From assembly GCA_003524305.1 (NCBI GenBank), contig DQHW01000004.1, forward strand, positions 29,946-89,948: a DNA stretch of 60,003 nucleotides. Reading direction: 5' to 3'. A program made the position numbers and the translations under genes. Positions 16,698-25,686 of this stretch are shown here, piece after piece; position 1 is the first letter of the stretch, and every line of letters starts with the position of its first letter. The notes under the pieces were generated by a model. It was given only the letters and a program-made list of their open reading frames with translations. It was not told the DNA's origin and searched no databases. This DNA comes from Anaerolineaceae bacterium (GTDB lineage: Bacteria; Chloroflexota; Anaerolineae; Anaerolineales; Anaerolineaceae).

Positions 16698-17912
16698 TTA
16701 TTTGTCTTTGAAATTAGTTGTAATTAATGCATAAACCTGGCGAATGTGGTCGATGTCGTGCAGCGCGATGAAACGAACCAGTTCAAGTAAAGTTGTTGGA
16801 CCAAAAAATGAATGCCGAGCCGGACGCATCCACTCTTCCTCACTCAAAGCTGCCAATTTATCTATCGAACTTTGTCTTTGGTCTATAAAATCAAAAATAA
16901 CCTGGGGGGTTCGAGTGGTTTGATACTCGCGTTCAACAATCCATGGATCGCTGTCAATGCCGGCAATAAATGGGTTTTCGGCTGATAAAACAAGTTCAAT
17001 CCGCGGTGCGTTGATTTCTGTTTCCACATCTAAAAGATGGTTAAGCAATTCAAGCACTGACAAATCTTGTGCACCAGGTCTTTGCTTCCAATCTTCTTCG
17101 CTCAATCCCTCAGTCAAATACTGCAGTACATACGGGGTCGCACGAAGTGTGCCGAGAACACCTTGCACATCTTTTAGGCTTATTTGTCCTTGGGGGTCCG
17201 GCAGATTTTCGAGCCATGGAATAACCTCAGTCAAACTGCCAAGGGGGATATATTCTTTTTGAGTTTCGTCCAACTTTTCTATATTGCCAGCCACCCAAAA
17301 GCCGGGAATGCCAAGTGAAAAAGGCGGCAGTATGTCTTCTTTCAAACTGTTGCCAACCATGCAAACGGGTCCGCGCGGCCAGCCCAATCTGCCCAGAATC
17401 TCGGCATAATAAGCCGGGTTGGGTTTGGAGAAATGCATGATTTCGTAAGAGGTGACAAAATTAAATGGAAAGTTATCTTGTGAAAAACCTGCCCAGGATA
17501 ATCGTGATTGCATGGCGGTTTGCGGAAAGAGCGGGTTGGTGGCAACCACAATTTGGTAATTTTTGGAAGCTGCATATTCGATCAACCTGACCGCTTCAGG
17601 GCGCAGGCTGGTTACTTTTTGAAGTTCATTGAATTCATTTTGATAAAAATCAATAATTAGTGGTTCTATGTCAGTTTTTTTCAGCCCAAGCACCGGATAG
17701 AAATTGTCGTCAAATGTTTGCTCGAGTGTTTTTCTTGAAGAGGGAGTTTTGATCATGCAGTCGGTGGCTGCCAAAAGCTGCGGCACCATTTTTTCTGGAG
17801 AAACGTGGGGGGCTAATTTTTTGGAAAGCAGCTTAATATAAGCTGGCATGAAACTTTCCAACGGATTAGTTAATAGCGTATCGTCGAGGTCAATGAGAAG
17901 AGTTACGCTCAT
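16698..17912 (-). CDS. HAD-family hydrolase fused to a DinB-like C-terminal domain
   Basis: Residues 1-235 are a HAD hydrolase: nucleophile and acid D8 and D10 in IDLDDTLLT, the motif II Thr in VVATNPLF, and VCMVGNSLKEDILPP with the metal-binding acid. Residues 250-404 look like a DinB/DUF664-type four-helix bundle with spaced histidines (ELLNHLLDVE and LHDIDHIRQV), which in the superfamily bind a metal and often handle thiols such as bacillithiol or mycothiol. The gene overlaps the upstream Cys-rich gene by 4 bp (ATGA). HAD substrates are usually phosphorylated small molecules; this one is unknown. Part of the efp-linked minus-strand unit. Confidence 0.75.
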   Translation of the reverse strand: MSVTLLIDLDDTLLTNPLESFMPAYIKLLSKKLAPHVSPEKMVPQLLAATDCMIKTPSSRKTLEQTFDDNFYPVLGLKKTDIEPLIIDFYQNEFNELQKVTSLRPEAVRLIEYAASKNYQIVVATNPLFPQTAMQSRLSWAGFSQDNFPFNFVTSYEIMHFSKPNPAYYAEILGRLGWPRGPVCMVGNSLKEDILPPFSLGIPGFWVAGNIEKLDETQKEYIPLGSLTEVIPWLENLPDPQGQISLKDVQGVLGTLRATPYVLQYLTEGLSEEDWKQRPGAQDLSVLELLNHLLDVETEINAPRIELVLSAENPFIAGIDSDPWIVEREYQTTRTPQVIFDFIDQRQSSIDKLAALSEEEWMRPARHSFFGPTTLLELVRFIALHDIDHIRQVYALITTNFKDK

Positions 17913-18244
17913 GTGGATTCGGGTTTATCCAATAAATTTAATTCTTGATGACAAAGTTCGCATCCGACATGAGGTTCTTTAACTTCAGCATTGGATTTGG
18001 AACAATAAGCGGTGACTTTGACCCGCCTGTTTTTCAATGCACCTTTTTTGACAGATGCATAAAGTGTCATATTCTCACAAGCATTTGAACGTGTGATACC
18101 CGGTATCGGACAAGTCTTGCATAGGTCAGGTTTCCAGGGTCCATTGTTGGGATTGGAACTTAGCAGGCGGCATTCTTCAACATTTCTGCCTCTGAAATAA
18201 TCTCCATAGAAATAGGGGCATTCAATTCCGGCTGGTGTTCTCAT
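17909..18244 (-). CDS. Small cysteine-rich protein of unknown function
   Basis: The 111-residue protein has eight cysteines: C9, C25, C42, C45, C56, C81, C95 and C98. C42-x2-C45 and C95-x2-C98 are knuckles of the type that bind zinc or an iron-sulfur cluster. I do not recognise the family. It is coded between efp and the HAD-DinB gene, overlapping the latter by 4 bp, so the two are probably translationally coupled and may work together. No signal peptide or membrane segment is visible, so it should be cytoplasmic. Confidence 0.7.
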   Translation of the reverse strand: MRTPAGIECPYFYGDYFRGRNVEECRLLSSNPNNGPWKPDLCKTCPIPGITRSNACENMTLYASVKKGALKNRRVKVTAYCSKSNAEVKEPHVGCELCHQELNLLDKPEST

Positions 18245-18259
18245 GATATCCTCTATACA

Positions 18260-18285
18260 AAACTGTCCCCACCAGGGGACAGTTT
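18260..18285. repeat. Perfect inverted repeat between efp and the Cys-rich gene
   Basis: Arms AAACTGTCCCC and GGGGACAGTTT (11 bp) flank a 4-base loop. On the minus strand TTTTG follows, so it may attenuate read-through from efp. The GC-rich palindrome is also of the kind found dispersed in genomes. Confidence 0.55.
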
Positions 18286-18301
18286 GATCAACTCTTTATC
18301 T

Positions 18302-18859
18302 CTAGACCCTGGTGACGTACTCGCCGGTTCGTGTATCCACTCGGATGGTGTCATTGGTGGAGACGAAGTAGGGAGTGGCCACTTCTAGCCCAGTCTCGGT
18401 AGTAACCCTTTTGGTCACACCAGTGGCAGTATCGCCACGTACAGCCTGTTCGGCATATGTTACTTTAAGATCAACAGTGGTTGGCAGCTCAATGTCAATT
18501 GGCTCAGCATTGAAGAAAGTCAGTTTGCATTCCATCTCGGGCTTGAGATATCCAATGTAATCGCCGATAACTGAGCCGGGGATGGCGGGTTGTTCAAATG
18601 TTTCCTGGTCCATGAAATAGTAGAGTTCGCCGTCAGTATACAGGTATTGAACATTGTGAAAATCGAGGCGGACATCTTGAATCCGCTCACCAGAGGTGAA
18701 TGTTTTTTCAAGGGTATTGCCTTTGCGAAGATCGCGTGCTTTGATGCGGATGGTGGCATTGCCGCGACCTGGTTTGCTGAAAGAATATTCAAGCACCTTG
18801 AAGAGGTACCCGTCCATTTCAAAAACTACGCCTTTGCGAAGATCATTGACATCGATCAT
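18302..18859 (-). CDS. efp: Translation elongation factor P
   Basis: EF-P enters stalled ribosomes and speeds peptide bonds at runs of proline. The 185-residue, three-domain length is exact for the family. Signatures: LRKGVVFEMDGYLFKVLEYSFSKPG at the start and the C-terminal GLEVATPYFVSTNDTIRVDTRTGEYVTRV. The loop that reaches the peptidyl-transferase centre reads K29-P-G-R32-G-N, so the tip residue is arginine, not the lysine that EpmA/EpmB modify in E. coli. No modification gene lies nearby. A TTGCCA-17-TATAAT promoter is upstream. Confidence 0.96.
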   Translation of the reverse strand: MIDVNDLRKGVVFEMDGYLFKVLEYSFSKPGRGNATIRIKARDLRKGNTLEKTFTSGERIQDVRLDFHNVQYLYTDGELYYFMDQETFEQPAIPGSVIGDYIGYLKPEMECKLTFFNAEPIDIELPTTVDLKVTYAEQAVRGDTATGVTKRVTTETGLEVATPYFVSTNDTIRVDTRTGEYVTRV

Positions 18860-18898
18860 GAATTTTAAACCTTTCCATTTCCGTAGATTAACGGCTGA

Positions 18899-18927
18899 AT
18901 TATAGCGCAGCGCTCAAAGGCTGGCAA
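18899..18927 (-). promoter_or_regulatory. Promoter of efp
   Basis: On the minus strand TTGCCA (18922-18927), 17 bp, then TATAAT (18899-18904). It is about 40 bp before the efp ATG. Confidence 0.6.
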
Positions 18928-18956
18928 GGCGAGAATACTTACAGAATGGTGATTGT

Positions 18957-19769
18957 TCAGGGTTGAATTTTCTTTTTTCCAAGCAACAATGGCCCTGCCA
19001 GATCAAGAATACCTGAAAAGAAGATCTCAAGCAGGGGAGAGATGAACAAATACCATGGGATGTAGACCACTTTACGAGGATGAGAGATAAGGCGGTAAAT
19101 TCCGCGGGTAACCACCTCGGCCGGGATGGCCATCTTTTCGGCAGGCACATTGCCGCCGTTTTCATGACTGCGGGCGGCGTCAAAGAATTCTGTTTGAATG
19201 GGGCCGAGACGCGCAACAGAAACTGTCACCGGACTGCCTCGTAATTCGCGATAAAGTGAAGTGGTAAATGCATCCAAAAAGGCTTTTGAAGAAGAATATA
19301 ATGCAATGCCCTGCTCAGGTAGTTTGCCGGCAACCGAACCCACATTGATAATATGACCGTATCCTCGTTGCAGCATACCGGGTAGAACCAGATGCGTCAA
19401 ATGAGCCACCGCCTCGATATTTATGGCGATGAGGTCTTTGCCTGTTTGCCAGGTCATTGTTTCATAGTGACCATACCATCCAAAACCAGCATTGTTGATT
19501 AATATGTCAGGATGAAGATTTTCTTTATGAAGCGTTTCGATTAAATCAACTCGCGCCTGTTCAATGGATAAATCCGCTTCAAAAAAAAAGGCAGTACCCC
19601 CCAGTTTATGGATGCGTTCAACCATGGCTGCCAGTTTTTCTTTACGGCGGGCAACCAACAAAACGGTGAATCCCTTTGTAGCCAGGAATTCAGCCGTTTT
19701 GGCACCGATACCGCTTGAAGCACCGGTGATAAGCACCGTTTTTGAGGTGTAGTTTTTTTCGATTGTCAT
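18957..19769 (-). CDS. Short-chain dehydrogenase/reductase
   Basis: Classical SDR of 270 residues: TGASSGIGAKTAEFLA (dinucleotide binding), DILINNAGFG, INVGSVAG with the catalytic Ser, and YSSSKAF with the catalytic Tyr and Lys. The arginines after beta-2 (LLVARRKEKL) suggest NADP(H). The hydrophobic C-terminal 40 residues (PWYLFISPLLEIFFSGILDLAGPLLLG) could sit on a membrane, as in some SDRs acting on lipids. The start is placed at ATG 19769 after GAGGAT; a longer frame to 19826 overlaps the previous gene. It lies 8 bp downstream of another SDR gene, so the two are probably one unit. Substrate unknown. Confidence 0.85.
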   Translation of the reverse strand: MTIEKNYTSKTVLITGASSGIGAKTAEFLATKGFTVLLVARRKEKLAAMVERIHKLGGTAFFFEADLSIEQARVDLIETLHKENLHPDILINNAGFGWYGHYETMTWQTGKDLIAINIEAVAHLTHLVLPGMLQRGYGHIINVGSVAGKLPEQGIALYSSSKAFLDAFTTSLYRELRGSPVTVSVARLGPIQTEFFDAARSHENGGNVPAEKMAIPAEVVTRGIYRLISHPRKVVYIPWYLFISPLLEIFFSGILDLAGPLLLGKKKIQP

Positions 19770-19777
19770 ATCCTCAA

Positions 19778-20782
19778 TTATCGACGATTTTTCTTTAAAA
19801 GGTTTGGCACTTCCTGTTTCCACCATGAGACAGTGTCAGTCAGTGAGTCACGCAGCGAACGAGGATGGTATCCAAGCGCTGAACGCGCTTTCTGGTTGCT
19901 GATGTCTGCATTGGTATGCAGCGTCTCGATGCTGTAGGTTGTAAAGCGCGGTTTTGAATGTGAGAACTTGTAATAGAACTGGGTGAATTTTGCCACGAAA
20001 GCAGCTAATTTCACCGGGATGTTAATGAACGACGATGTCCGCCACGAAACCAACTCTTTGACCAAGCGCCACATATCGGCAACCCTGATCAATTCTCCAG
20101 ACAAGATGTAAATTTGTCCAACTTTGCCTTTTTCTCTGGCAAGGATCATGCCCTGAACGACATCCCTTACATCCACAAAATCGTAGTTGCCTTCGATCAA
20201 GAAATTGACCTTGTGCATCATCCATTCCTGGATCAACACACCCATTTCTGATCCTTTGTAGTCGTAAGGACCAATGACACCGGTGGGGCAGACCACCACA
20301 GCAGGTAATCCGTTTTTGGCTGCTTCCAGAACAGCAAGCGTGGCTTCCGCTTTGGATTGATCATATGCAGCCACAGCTGAATCGGGGTCTATACCCACGT
20401 TCTCGTCCACCAGAATGCCGTGAGGAATGCGTTTGAAAGCGTGTATCGAACTGGTATGAATAAACCTTTTAACATGGGCGGTTTTCGCTGCCGCCAGCAT
20501 ATTGATCGTTCCATTTACGTTTACATCATGTACAAAATCATCCTTGCCTGGCATGATCGATATGATGCCTGCCAGGTGAAAGACATAGTCGACACCTACA
20601 AAAGCTGGTCCAAGACAGCAATTATCGAGTACATTTCCTTCCATTATCTCGATATTTAGATCCTTCAACGGGGATAAATCCTCGCCAGGTAAAACGAGCA
20701 CCCGAACTTTTTCTCCCCTTTTTACCAGTTCTTTCACCAAGACGTTGCCTATGTGACCCGTCGCTCCTGTAACCAGGTTCAT
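19778..20782 (-). CDS. Extended-SDR NAD-dependent epimerase/dehydratase family protein
   Basis: Extended SDR of 334 residues: MNLVTGATGHIGNVLVKELV (Gly-rich loop), FHLAGI, HTSSIHAF with the catalytic Ser, and YDQSKAEAT with the catalytic Tyr and Lys. The closest remembered relatives are dihydroflavonol-4-reductase-like and sterol-dehydrogenase-like enzymes and the hopanoid-linked HpnA group, which use NAD(P)H on sugars or lipids. The hydrophobic stretch near residue 260 (PVKLAAFVAKFTQFYYKF) supports a lipid-linked substrate, but this is inference. AAGGAGAG precedes the ATG. Probably co-transcribed with the SDR at 18.9-19.8 kb. Confidence 0.85.
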   Translation of the reverse strand: MNLVTGATGHIGNVLVKELVKRGEKVRVLVLPGEDLSPLKDLNIEIMEGNVLDNCCLGPAFVGVDYVFHLAGIISIMPGKDDFVHDVNVNGTINMLAAAKTAHVKRFIHTSSIHAFKRIPHGILVDENVGIDPDSAVAAYDQSKAEATLAVLEAAKNGLPAVVVCPTGVIGPYDYKGSEMGVLIQEWMMHKVNFLIEGNYDFVDVRDVVQGMILAREKGKVGQIYILSGELIRVADMWRLVKELVSWRTSSFINIPVKLAAFVAKFTQFYYKFSHSKPRFTTYSIETLHTNADISNQKARSALGYHPRSLRDSLTDTVSWWKQEVPNLLKKNRR

Positions 20783-20895
20783 ATTAAGCTCTCCTTAATT
20801 TTTACAGTTTTAGACAAATTGATTGTATTAGAAGCAGCATCATGAAACAGGTTACTTAAGATAGATTGTGAGTCATATAAAGGATAGATTAAATA

Positions 20896-20927
20896 ACAAT
20901 AGCCGGGATTACTATCCCGGCCATTGT
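20896..20927 (-). terminator. Terminator after hpf
   Basis: The stem ACAATGGCCGGGAT/ATCCCGGCTATTGT (one mismatch) with a short loop is followed on the minus strand by TATTTAA. It lies 16 bp after the hpf stop. Confidence 0.75.
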
Positions 20928-20942
20928 AAAAGCAATAAGTTT

Positions 20943-21503
20943 TTATCCGAGTTTGGGTTCGATCAATCCGAGGTTTCCATCACGACGTTTGTATAAGACG
21001 TTAATCGAATTTGTGTTGATATTGAAAAAGATAAAGAAATCTTCATGTGCAACAAGAGCCATCTGCTCCACAGCTTCGTTCTCATCCATGGGGATGAGGG
21101 TGAATGATTTTCGTCTGACAATGGCCGTCATTGCACCAGTTTCAGGTTCCATTTCGGCTACATTAACTTCTGAAGCCGGAACGCCATCACCCCGACCACG
21201 CGCCCGTTTGCCTTTGAAACGTTCTATTTGTCTTTGCATTTTGTCTGTAGCATTGTCAATGGCGGTCAGCATATCTGTATTTCGCTCTTCAGTGCGCAAA
21301 ACAAAGCCTTTGCCGGTCAGTGTGATTTGAGCTACTTCGCGATCAGATCGATTCCTGGCTGATTTTGAATAAGAAAGATCAAATTTCATAGATTCAATAG
21401 CTGGTAACAGCCTTTCTAACCTGGGCACTTTCTTTTCAATATATTCTTTAATGCGATCTGTTAACTCCATATACTTTACCGTTATTTCAACTTTTTGATC
21501 CAT
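20943..21503 (-). CDS. hpf: Ribosome hibernation promoting factor, long form
   Basis: Long HPF binds the 30S subunit and pairs ribosomes into inactive 100S dimers in starvation. The 186 residues comprise an N-terminal S30AE domain (VEITVKYMELTDRIKEYIEKKVPRL) and a C-terminal dimerisation domain (VRRKSFTLIPMDENEAVEQM, then DFFIFFN and the YKRRDGNLGLIEP tail), joined by a charged linker. Start ATG 21503 follows AGGAGG; the longer frame to 21638 would run into comF. The comF-hpf order, 10 bp apart, is common in bacteria. Confidence 0.95.
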   Translation of the reverse strand: MDQKVEITVKYMELTDRIKEYIEKKVPRLERLLPAIESMKFDLSYSKSARNRSDREVAQITLTGKGFVLRTEERNTDMLTAIDNATDKMQRQIERFKGKRARGRGDGVPASEVNVAEMEPETGAMTAIVRRKSFTLIPMDENEAVEQMALVAHEDFFIFFNINTNSINVLYKRRDGNLGLIEPKLG

Positions 21504-21513
21504 TGTTTCCTCC

Positions 21514-22299
21514 TCATAAAGATTGAAGTACTGAATTGGAAGCGAAACCTTGATGATGTTTGGTATGTCGCAAAATGGCTCTCGCCACGGACAAACAATA
21601 AATATTTTCTGCACCTGCTTCGAGAAGAGCTTTTGCACAATTTTGCATCGTCGCTCCGGTAGTGATCACATCATCAATGATCAGTATGTTCTTCTTTTTT
21701 AGTGTAGCAGGATTTGCATAAAAAGCATCCAACAAATTCGTAAATCTTTTATTAACATCCATTTCAATCTGGGTGGATGTGTCTCGAACCCTTTTTACAC
21801 AATTTGCGGAATGTTGAACATCCAAACTTGCAGCCAGGTAACTGGTGATTAAGGCTGCCTGGTTGTATCCCCTGGTTCTCAAACGTGAACTGCTTAATGG
21901 AACGGGAACCACCAGGTCAATCTGCCATTTGGATTTTATGACCAAGTCCACCAAAGGTTGCGCAAGGATTTTTCCCATGGCAAGATTTCGTTTGTATTTA
22001 AGTGCATGGATCGCCTTTTGTATTGGTCCGGAATGGACTGCCCATGAACGCATTTGTGTGTAAGGAGGAGTATGCTGGCTGCAATCTTCACATAATCTGC
22101 TTTTTCCATCGATTGGATAACCGCACTTTTGACAAAGAGTCCCTCTTAATGGATCGATTTCCATAATACATTCATCACATAAAACAAATCCCCGGCGGTC
22201 GCAATTACAGCAGCGCGGGGGATAGAGCCAGTCCATACTTGTCCAGAAAAGACTGGTAATTTGGAGCTTTAATTTGTTGGTCAGGGTAGTATCCGTCAA
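21514..22299 (-). CDS. comF: ComF family phosphoribosyltransferase-like protein
   Basis: The 261-residue protein has an N-terminal zinc-ribbon (CCNCDRRGFVLCDEC and CQKCGYP...CEDC) and a C-terminal phosphoribosyltransferase domain with the PRPP loop IIDDVITTGATMQNCAKAL. VVPVPLSSSRLRTRGYNQAALI is the ComF family signature. In transformable bacteria ComF takes part in DNA uptake; in others the role is unclear. It stands directly downstream of the tad pilus genes and upstream of hpf on the same strand. Confidence 0.92.
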   Translation of the reverse strand: MTDTTLTNKLKLQITSLFWTSMDWLYPPRCCNCDRRGFVLCDECIMEIDPLRGTLCQKCGYPIDGKSRLCEDCSQHTPPYTQMRSWAVHSGPIQKAIHALKYKRNLAMGKILAQPLVDLVIKSKWQIDLVVPVPLSSSRLRTRGYNQAALITSYLAASLDVQHSANCVKRVRDTSTQIEMDVNKRFTNLLDAFYANPATLKKKNILIIDDVITTGATMQNCAKALLEAGAENIYCLSVARAILRHTKHHQGFASNSVLQSL

Positions 22300-22325
22300 A
22301 TTGACGATGACCTCCCATTACAAGA

Positions 22326-23279
22326 TCATAAACCGCCTAAAATTCCAGATTGCATCACTGTCAACACGGCAGGAACAAACAAGACAATAAGCAAGGAAGG
22401 AAAAATTAAAAACGCCATCGGAATCAACATCTTGATCGGGGCTTTATGGGCTTCTTCTTCGGCCAACTGACGCCTCTTGATGCGCATCTGATCAGCCTGG
22501 ATTCTTAACACTTTTGCCATGCTGACACCCAGTTGCTCGCTTTGGATCACTGCTGCTACGAAACTGGTCATCTCTGTGATGCCTATGTTTTCAGCCATAT
22601 CACGCAATGCTTCACGACGTAATTTTCCCAATTGGATTTCTTGAATGACACGTTGAAATGACTTGGAGAGTTGGGTTTCCCATTTTTCAGTTACTTTGTT
22701 TAGGGCGGCATCAAATCCAAGACCGGCTTCTACACAAATGGTGAGAAGATCCAACGCATCTGGCATGGCACGGCGAATTGCTTTTTGCCTTTTGGTAATC
22801 TTGGTGGAGAGTTGGAACTGGGGCATGAAAAAGCCGATCAATGTAATTATCACAACATAGAGAAAAACCTGTCCAGCAGGGAATGATTTAGCAACAACCG
22901 TCATGAAAAGCAGCATAATGCCGCCAAAAACGACAGCCATGATGAACTGTGTCGCCAGAAAGATGGTTGGATCCATCTTTAAAGGGCTGCCAGCCAATTC
23001 AAGTTTGCGCGAGATACTGTTCAACCAGTTTTGGGGCGTAAATTTGATCGTAATTTCACCCAATTTTCTGGCTAACGGATAAATGACGCGCTCGGTGAAC
23101 GGTTGTGACATCTCGAGCTTTTCAAGATCAACCTGTTCACCGGTTCGGCTGAATTCATCAAGACGTTCTTGCAGAAGCCGATCATTGACGGTTTGCGGAT
23201 TACGCAAGCCAATAACGACCAATGCTATGGCTATAATGATGATTAGTCCTATTAAAACGAGAATCGGTATCACACTCAT
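22326..23279 (-). CDS. tadC: Flp pilus assembly protein TadC (T2SF family)
   Basis: This is an inner membrane platform protein of the tad pilus. The 317-residue protein has an N-terminal helix, two central helices (FIMAVVFGGIMLLFMTVV, VFLYVVIITLIGFFMP) and a C-terminal helix, with the T2SF domain between (ALDLLTICVEAGLGFDAALNKV, SEQLGVSMAKVLRIQADQMR, AEEEAHKAPIKMLIPMAFLIFPS). It overlaps tadB by 4 bp, and the two platform proteins usually act together. Last gene of the tad run; comF follows after 26 bp. Confidence 0.92.
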   Translation of the reverse strand: MSVIPILVLIGLIIIIAIALVVIGLRNPQTVNDRLLQERLDEFSRTGEQVDLEKLEMSQPFTERVIYPLARKLGEITIKFTPQNWLNSISRKLELAGSPLKMDPTIFLATQFIMAVVFGGIMLLFMTVVAKSFPAGQVFLYVVIITLIGFFMPQFQLSTKITKRQKAIRRAMPDALDLLTICVEAGLGFDAALNKVTEKWETQLSKSFQRVIQEIQLGKLRREALRDMAENIGITEMTSFVAAVIQSEQLGVSMAKVLRIQADQMRIKRRQLAEEEAHKAPIKMLIPMAFLIFPSLLIVLFVPAVLTVMQSGILGGL

Positions 23280-24253
23280 ACTTCGATATTTCCCATTTTC
23301 TTGATCGTGAAGTAACCTGAAATTATTAGAACTATCGCCAGGCCAATGGCAGTATAACCGCAGGGGATTGGCCCGGAATTAGACTCTTTGGACCATAGGA
23401 GTTGTATGTATTCCCTGTTGATGATGTACAGAAAAAAGATCACACCAACGGGCAGCACAGCCAGGATGGTTGCAGTAACATCCATCTGGGCAGTTAAGAC
23501 CCTGATCTCTCCTTTGAGGCGGATACGTTCACGAATGGTATGTGAAATGGTATCCAAAATCTCGGCTAAATTTCCGCCGACCTCGCGCTGGACGTTCATG
23601 GCGGTGATCACAAGGTCCAGGTCATCACTGGGGATGCGTCTAAGTAAATTATCAAGTGCTTTTTCGGTGGTGACGCCTAATTGGATTTCCTGCACAACCC
23701 TGCGGAATTCATCACTGATGGGGGAGGGTAGTTCACGACTGACCGATTCCATAGCCTGCATGACAGAATATCCTGCGCGCAGACCATTTACCATCAATCC
23801 AAGCATGTCACCCAATTGGTCGCTGAATTTGATCAAGCGTTTCTTTTTTGCTGCTCCGACATAGATCCTGGGTAGAAAGGCACCGAGTATAGCTCCCACA
23901 CCTGCAATAACGAGACTTTGCGAACCAATGAACCATCCCAGGATGGCAACAACAAAGGCAAAAATCACCATTAAGGCAACGAATTCACCTGGTTTTAGTT
24001 TGAGATCAGCCTGAGCTAATTCTTTGCCGAGTTTATCGCCATAGCTCGATTTTTCGACCCTTTTGGTTAACCATTCAGTTACTGGTGTGGAGGCTTCTTT
24101 CCTTGGTTCAGATACTTCCCTTTCAGGCTCAACATATTCTCCAAGGCGTTCTTCTTCTGAAGAACGTCTGCTGTTGATTGACACAACAATACCTACAACT
24201 GTTAGGATAAGTACCAGTGCACCACCAGCCCAAAGAATTAATACAGGATTCAT
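23276..24253 (-). CDS. tadB: Flp pilus assembly protein TadB (T2SF family)
   Basis: Second platform protein of the tad system, 325 residues. It has an N-terminal helix (VLILWAGGALVLILTVVGIVV), a charged stretch, a helix pair near residues 95-135, the T2SF motif (LGDMLGLMVNGLRAGYSVMQAMESV) and NVQREVGGNLAEILDTISHTIRER. C-terminal helices are at VTATILAVLPVGVIFFLYI and AIGLAIVLIISGYF. It lies 12 bp after cpaF and overlaps tadC. Confidence 0.92.
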   Translation of the reverse strand: MNPVLILWAGGALVLILTVVGIVVSINSRRSSEEERLGEYVEPEREVSEPRKEASTPVTEWLTKRVEKSSYGDKLGKELAQADLKLKPGEFVALMVIFAFVVAILGWFIGSQSLVIAGVGAILGAFLPRIYVGAAKKKRLIKFSDQLGDMLGLMVNGLRAGYSVMQAMESVSRELPSPISDEFRRVVQEIQLGVTTEKALDNLLRRIPSDDLDLVITAMNVQREVGGNLAEILDTISHTIRERIRLKGEIRVLTAQMDVTATILAVLPVGVIFFLYIINREYIQLLWSKESNSGPIPCGYTAIGLAIVLIISGYFTIKKMGNIEV

Positions 24254-24265
24254 AATCGTTTCCTA

Positions 24266-25663
24266 TTACCTGTGAGTTCCGATGCCAAAAACACTTGGCG
24301 GAAGATGGATACCGGAAGCTTCGATTTTTTCCATAAATTTTGGCCGCAATCCTGTGGGACGCATACGACCAATCACTTTATTATTTTCATAACCTAATTG
24401 TTCGTAGACAAAGACATCGGTCATTGTAATAACATCACCTTCCATGCCGGTAACTTCGGTGATATTGACCACTTTACGTGTACCGTCACGCATACGTTCC
24501 TGGTGAACCACCAGATCAATGGCTGAACTCACTTGTTCGCGAATGGCGCGCATGGGAATATCCATGCCGGCCATCATGACCATGGTTTCAAGACGAGAAA
24601 GTGTGTCGCGGGGACTATTGGAGTGCAAGGTGGTCATTGAACCGTCATGGCCGGTATTCATGGCTTGCAACATATCAATGGCGGCTTCATCACGAATTTC
24701 ACCGACGATAATACGATCTGGACGCATACGCAAGGCATTAACTACCAGATCACGGATGGTGATCTCGCCTTTGCCTTCAATGTTAGGCGGGCGGGATTCG
24801 AGTGTAATAACATGCTCCTGCCTTAATTGGAGTTCCGCCGCGTTTTCAATAGTTAGAATACGTTCATCCGATGGAATAAAGCTGGAAAGCACATTTAGTA
24901 AAGTGGTCTTGCCTGAACCAGTACCGCCGGAAATCACAATGTTGATTCTGGATTTAACTGCTGCATCCAGAAATTGCAGGGATTCTGCAGTAAGCGATCC
25001 AAATTGAATTAGTTGATCAACCGTAAAGGGATTCTTTGAGAATTTACGGATGGTCAGAATCGGTCCAATAAGTGAAATTGGAGGGATCACAGCATTTACA
25101 CGAGAACCGTCTGGAAGACGGGCATCTACATATGGGCTTGATTCATCAATACGCCGGCCTAGCGGAGCAACAATTCTTTCGATAATGCGCATGACATGTT
25201 CATTGCTTTCAAAAGTCAATGGTACCCGTTGCAGTTTACCTCGCCGTTCAACATAAATATCTTTAGCCCCGTTGACCATGATTTCAGTGATGGTGTCGTC
25301 TTCAAGCAATGGCTGCAGTGGACCAAGGCCGAGAATTTCAGCCACGATCTGGTCAAATAACCTGGTTTTCTCAGTTCTTGATAGTACAAAGTTCTCTTCA
25401 ACAAGAATCTGGTCAAAAAGACTCTGAATGGTTTTGCGAACTTCATTAATTTCGGTTACATCCACACTTGGATCAAGTTCAGATAATAATTTGCTCTGTA
25501 CCCTGCCTTTAAGATCCTGGTAGGTATCCATGCTGGATTGACCCGGTGGAACGAGAGGTTTACGTACCTGCATCGGTGAAGACGTGGATGGGGTAGACGA
25601 ACTTCCACCTTGATTTGAAGGGTTTTGATTTTCACCGGATTGAATTCGTTTTAAGATTGACAT
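24266..25663 (-). CDS. cpaF: Tad pilus assembly ATPase CpaF (TadA)
   Basis: This hexameric secretion ATPase of the type II/IV family powers pilus extension, and in tad systems probably retraction as well. The 465 residues include a disordered Ser/Pro-rich N-terminus, an N-domain (GLGPLQPLLEDDTITEIMVNG), Walker A ISGGTGSGKTTLLNVLSSF, the Asp-box region RPPNIEGKGEITIRDLV, Walker B RPDRIIVGEIRDEAAIDML, and the His-box NTGHDGSMTTLHSNSPRDTL. All catalytic parts are present. Confidence 0.95.
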   Translation of the reverse strand: MSILKRIQSGENQNPSNQGGSSSTPSTSSPMQVRKPLVPPGQSSMDTYQDLKGRVQSKLLSELDPSVDVTEINEVRKTIQSLFDQILVEENFVLSRTEKTRLFDQIVAEILGLGPLQPLLEDDTITEIMVNGAKDIYVERRGKLQRVPLTFESNEHVMRIIERIVAPLGRRIDESSPYVDARLPDGSRVNAVIPPISLIGPILTIRKFSKNPFTVDQLIQFGSLTAESLQFLDAAVKSRINIVISGGTGSGKTTLLNVLSSFIPSDERILTIENAAELQLRQEHVITLESRPPNIEGKGEITIRDLVVNALRMRPDRIIVGEIRDEAAIDMLQAMNTGHDGSMTTLHSNSPRDTLSRLETMVMMAGMDIPMRAIREQVSSAIDLVVHQERMRDGTRKVVNITEVTGMEGDVITMTDVFVYEQLGYENNKVIGRMRPTGLRPKFMEKIEASGIHLPPSVFGIGTHR

Positions 25664-25686
25664 TTACCTGGTCTCCTCAGACCTAA

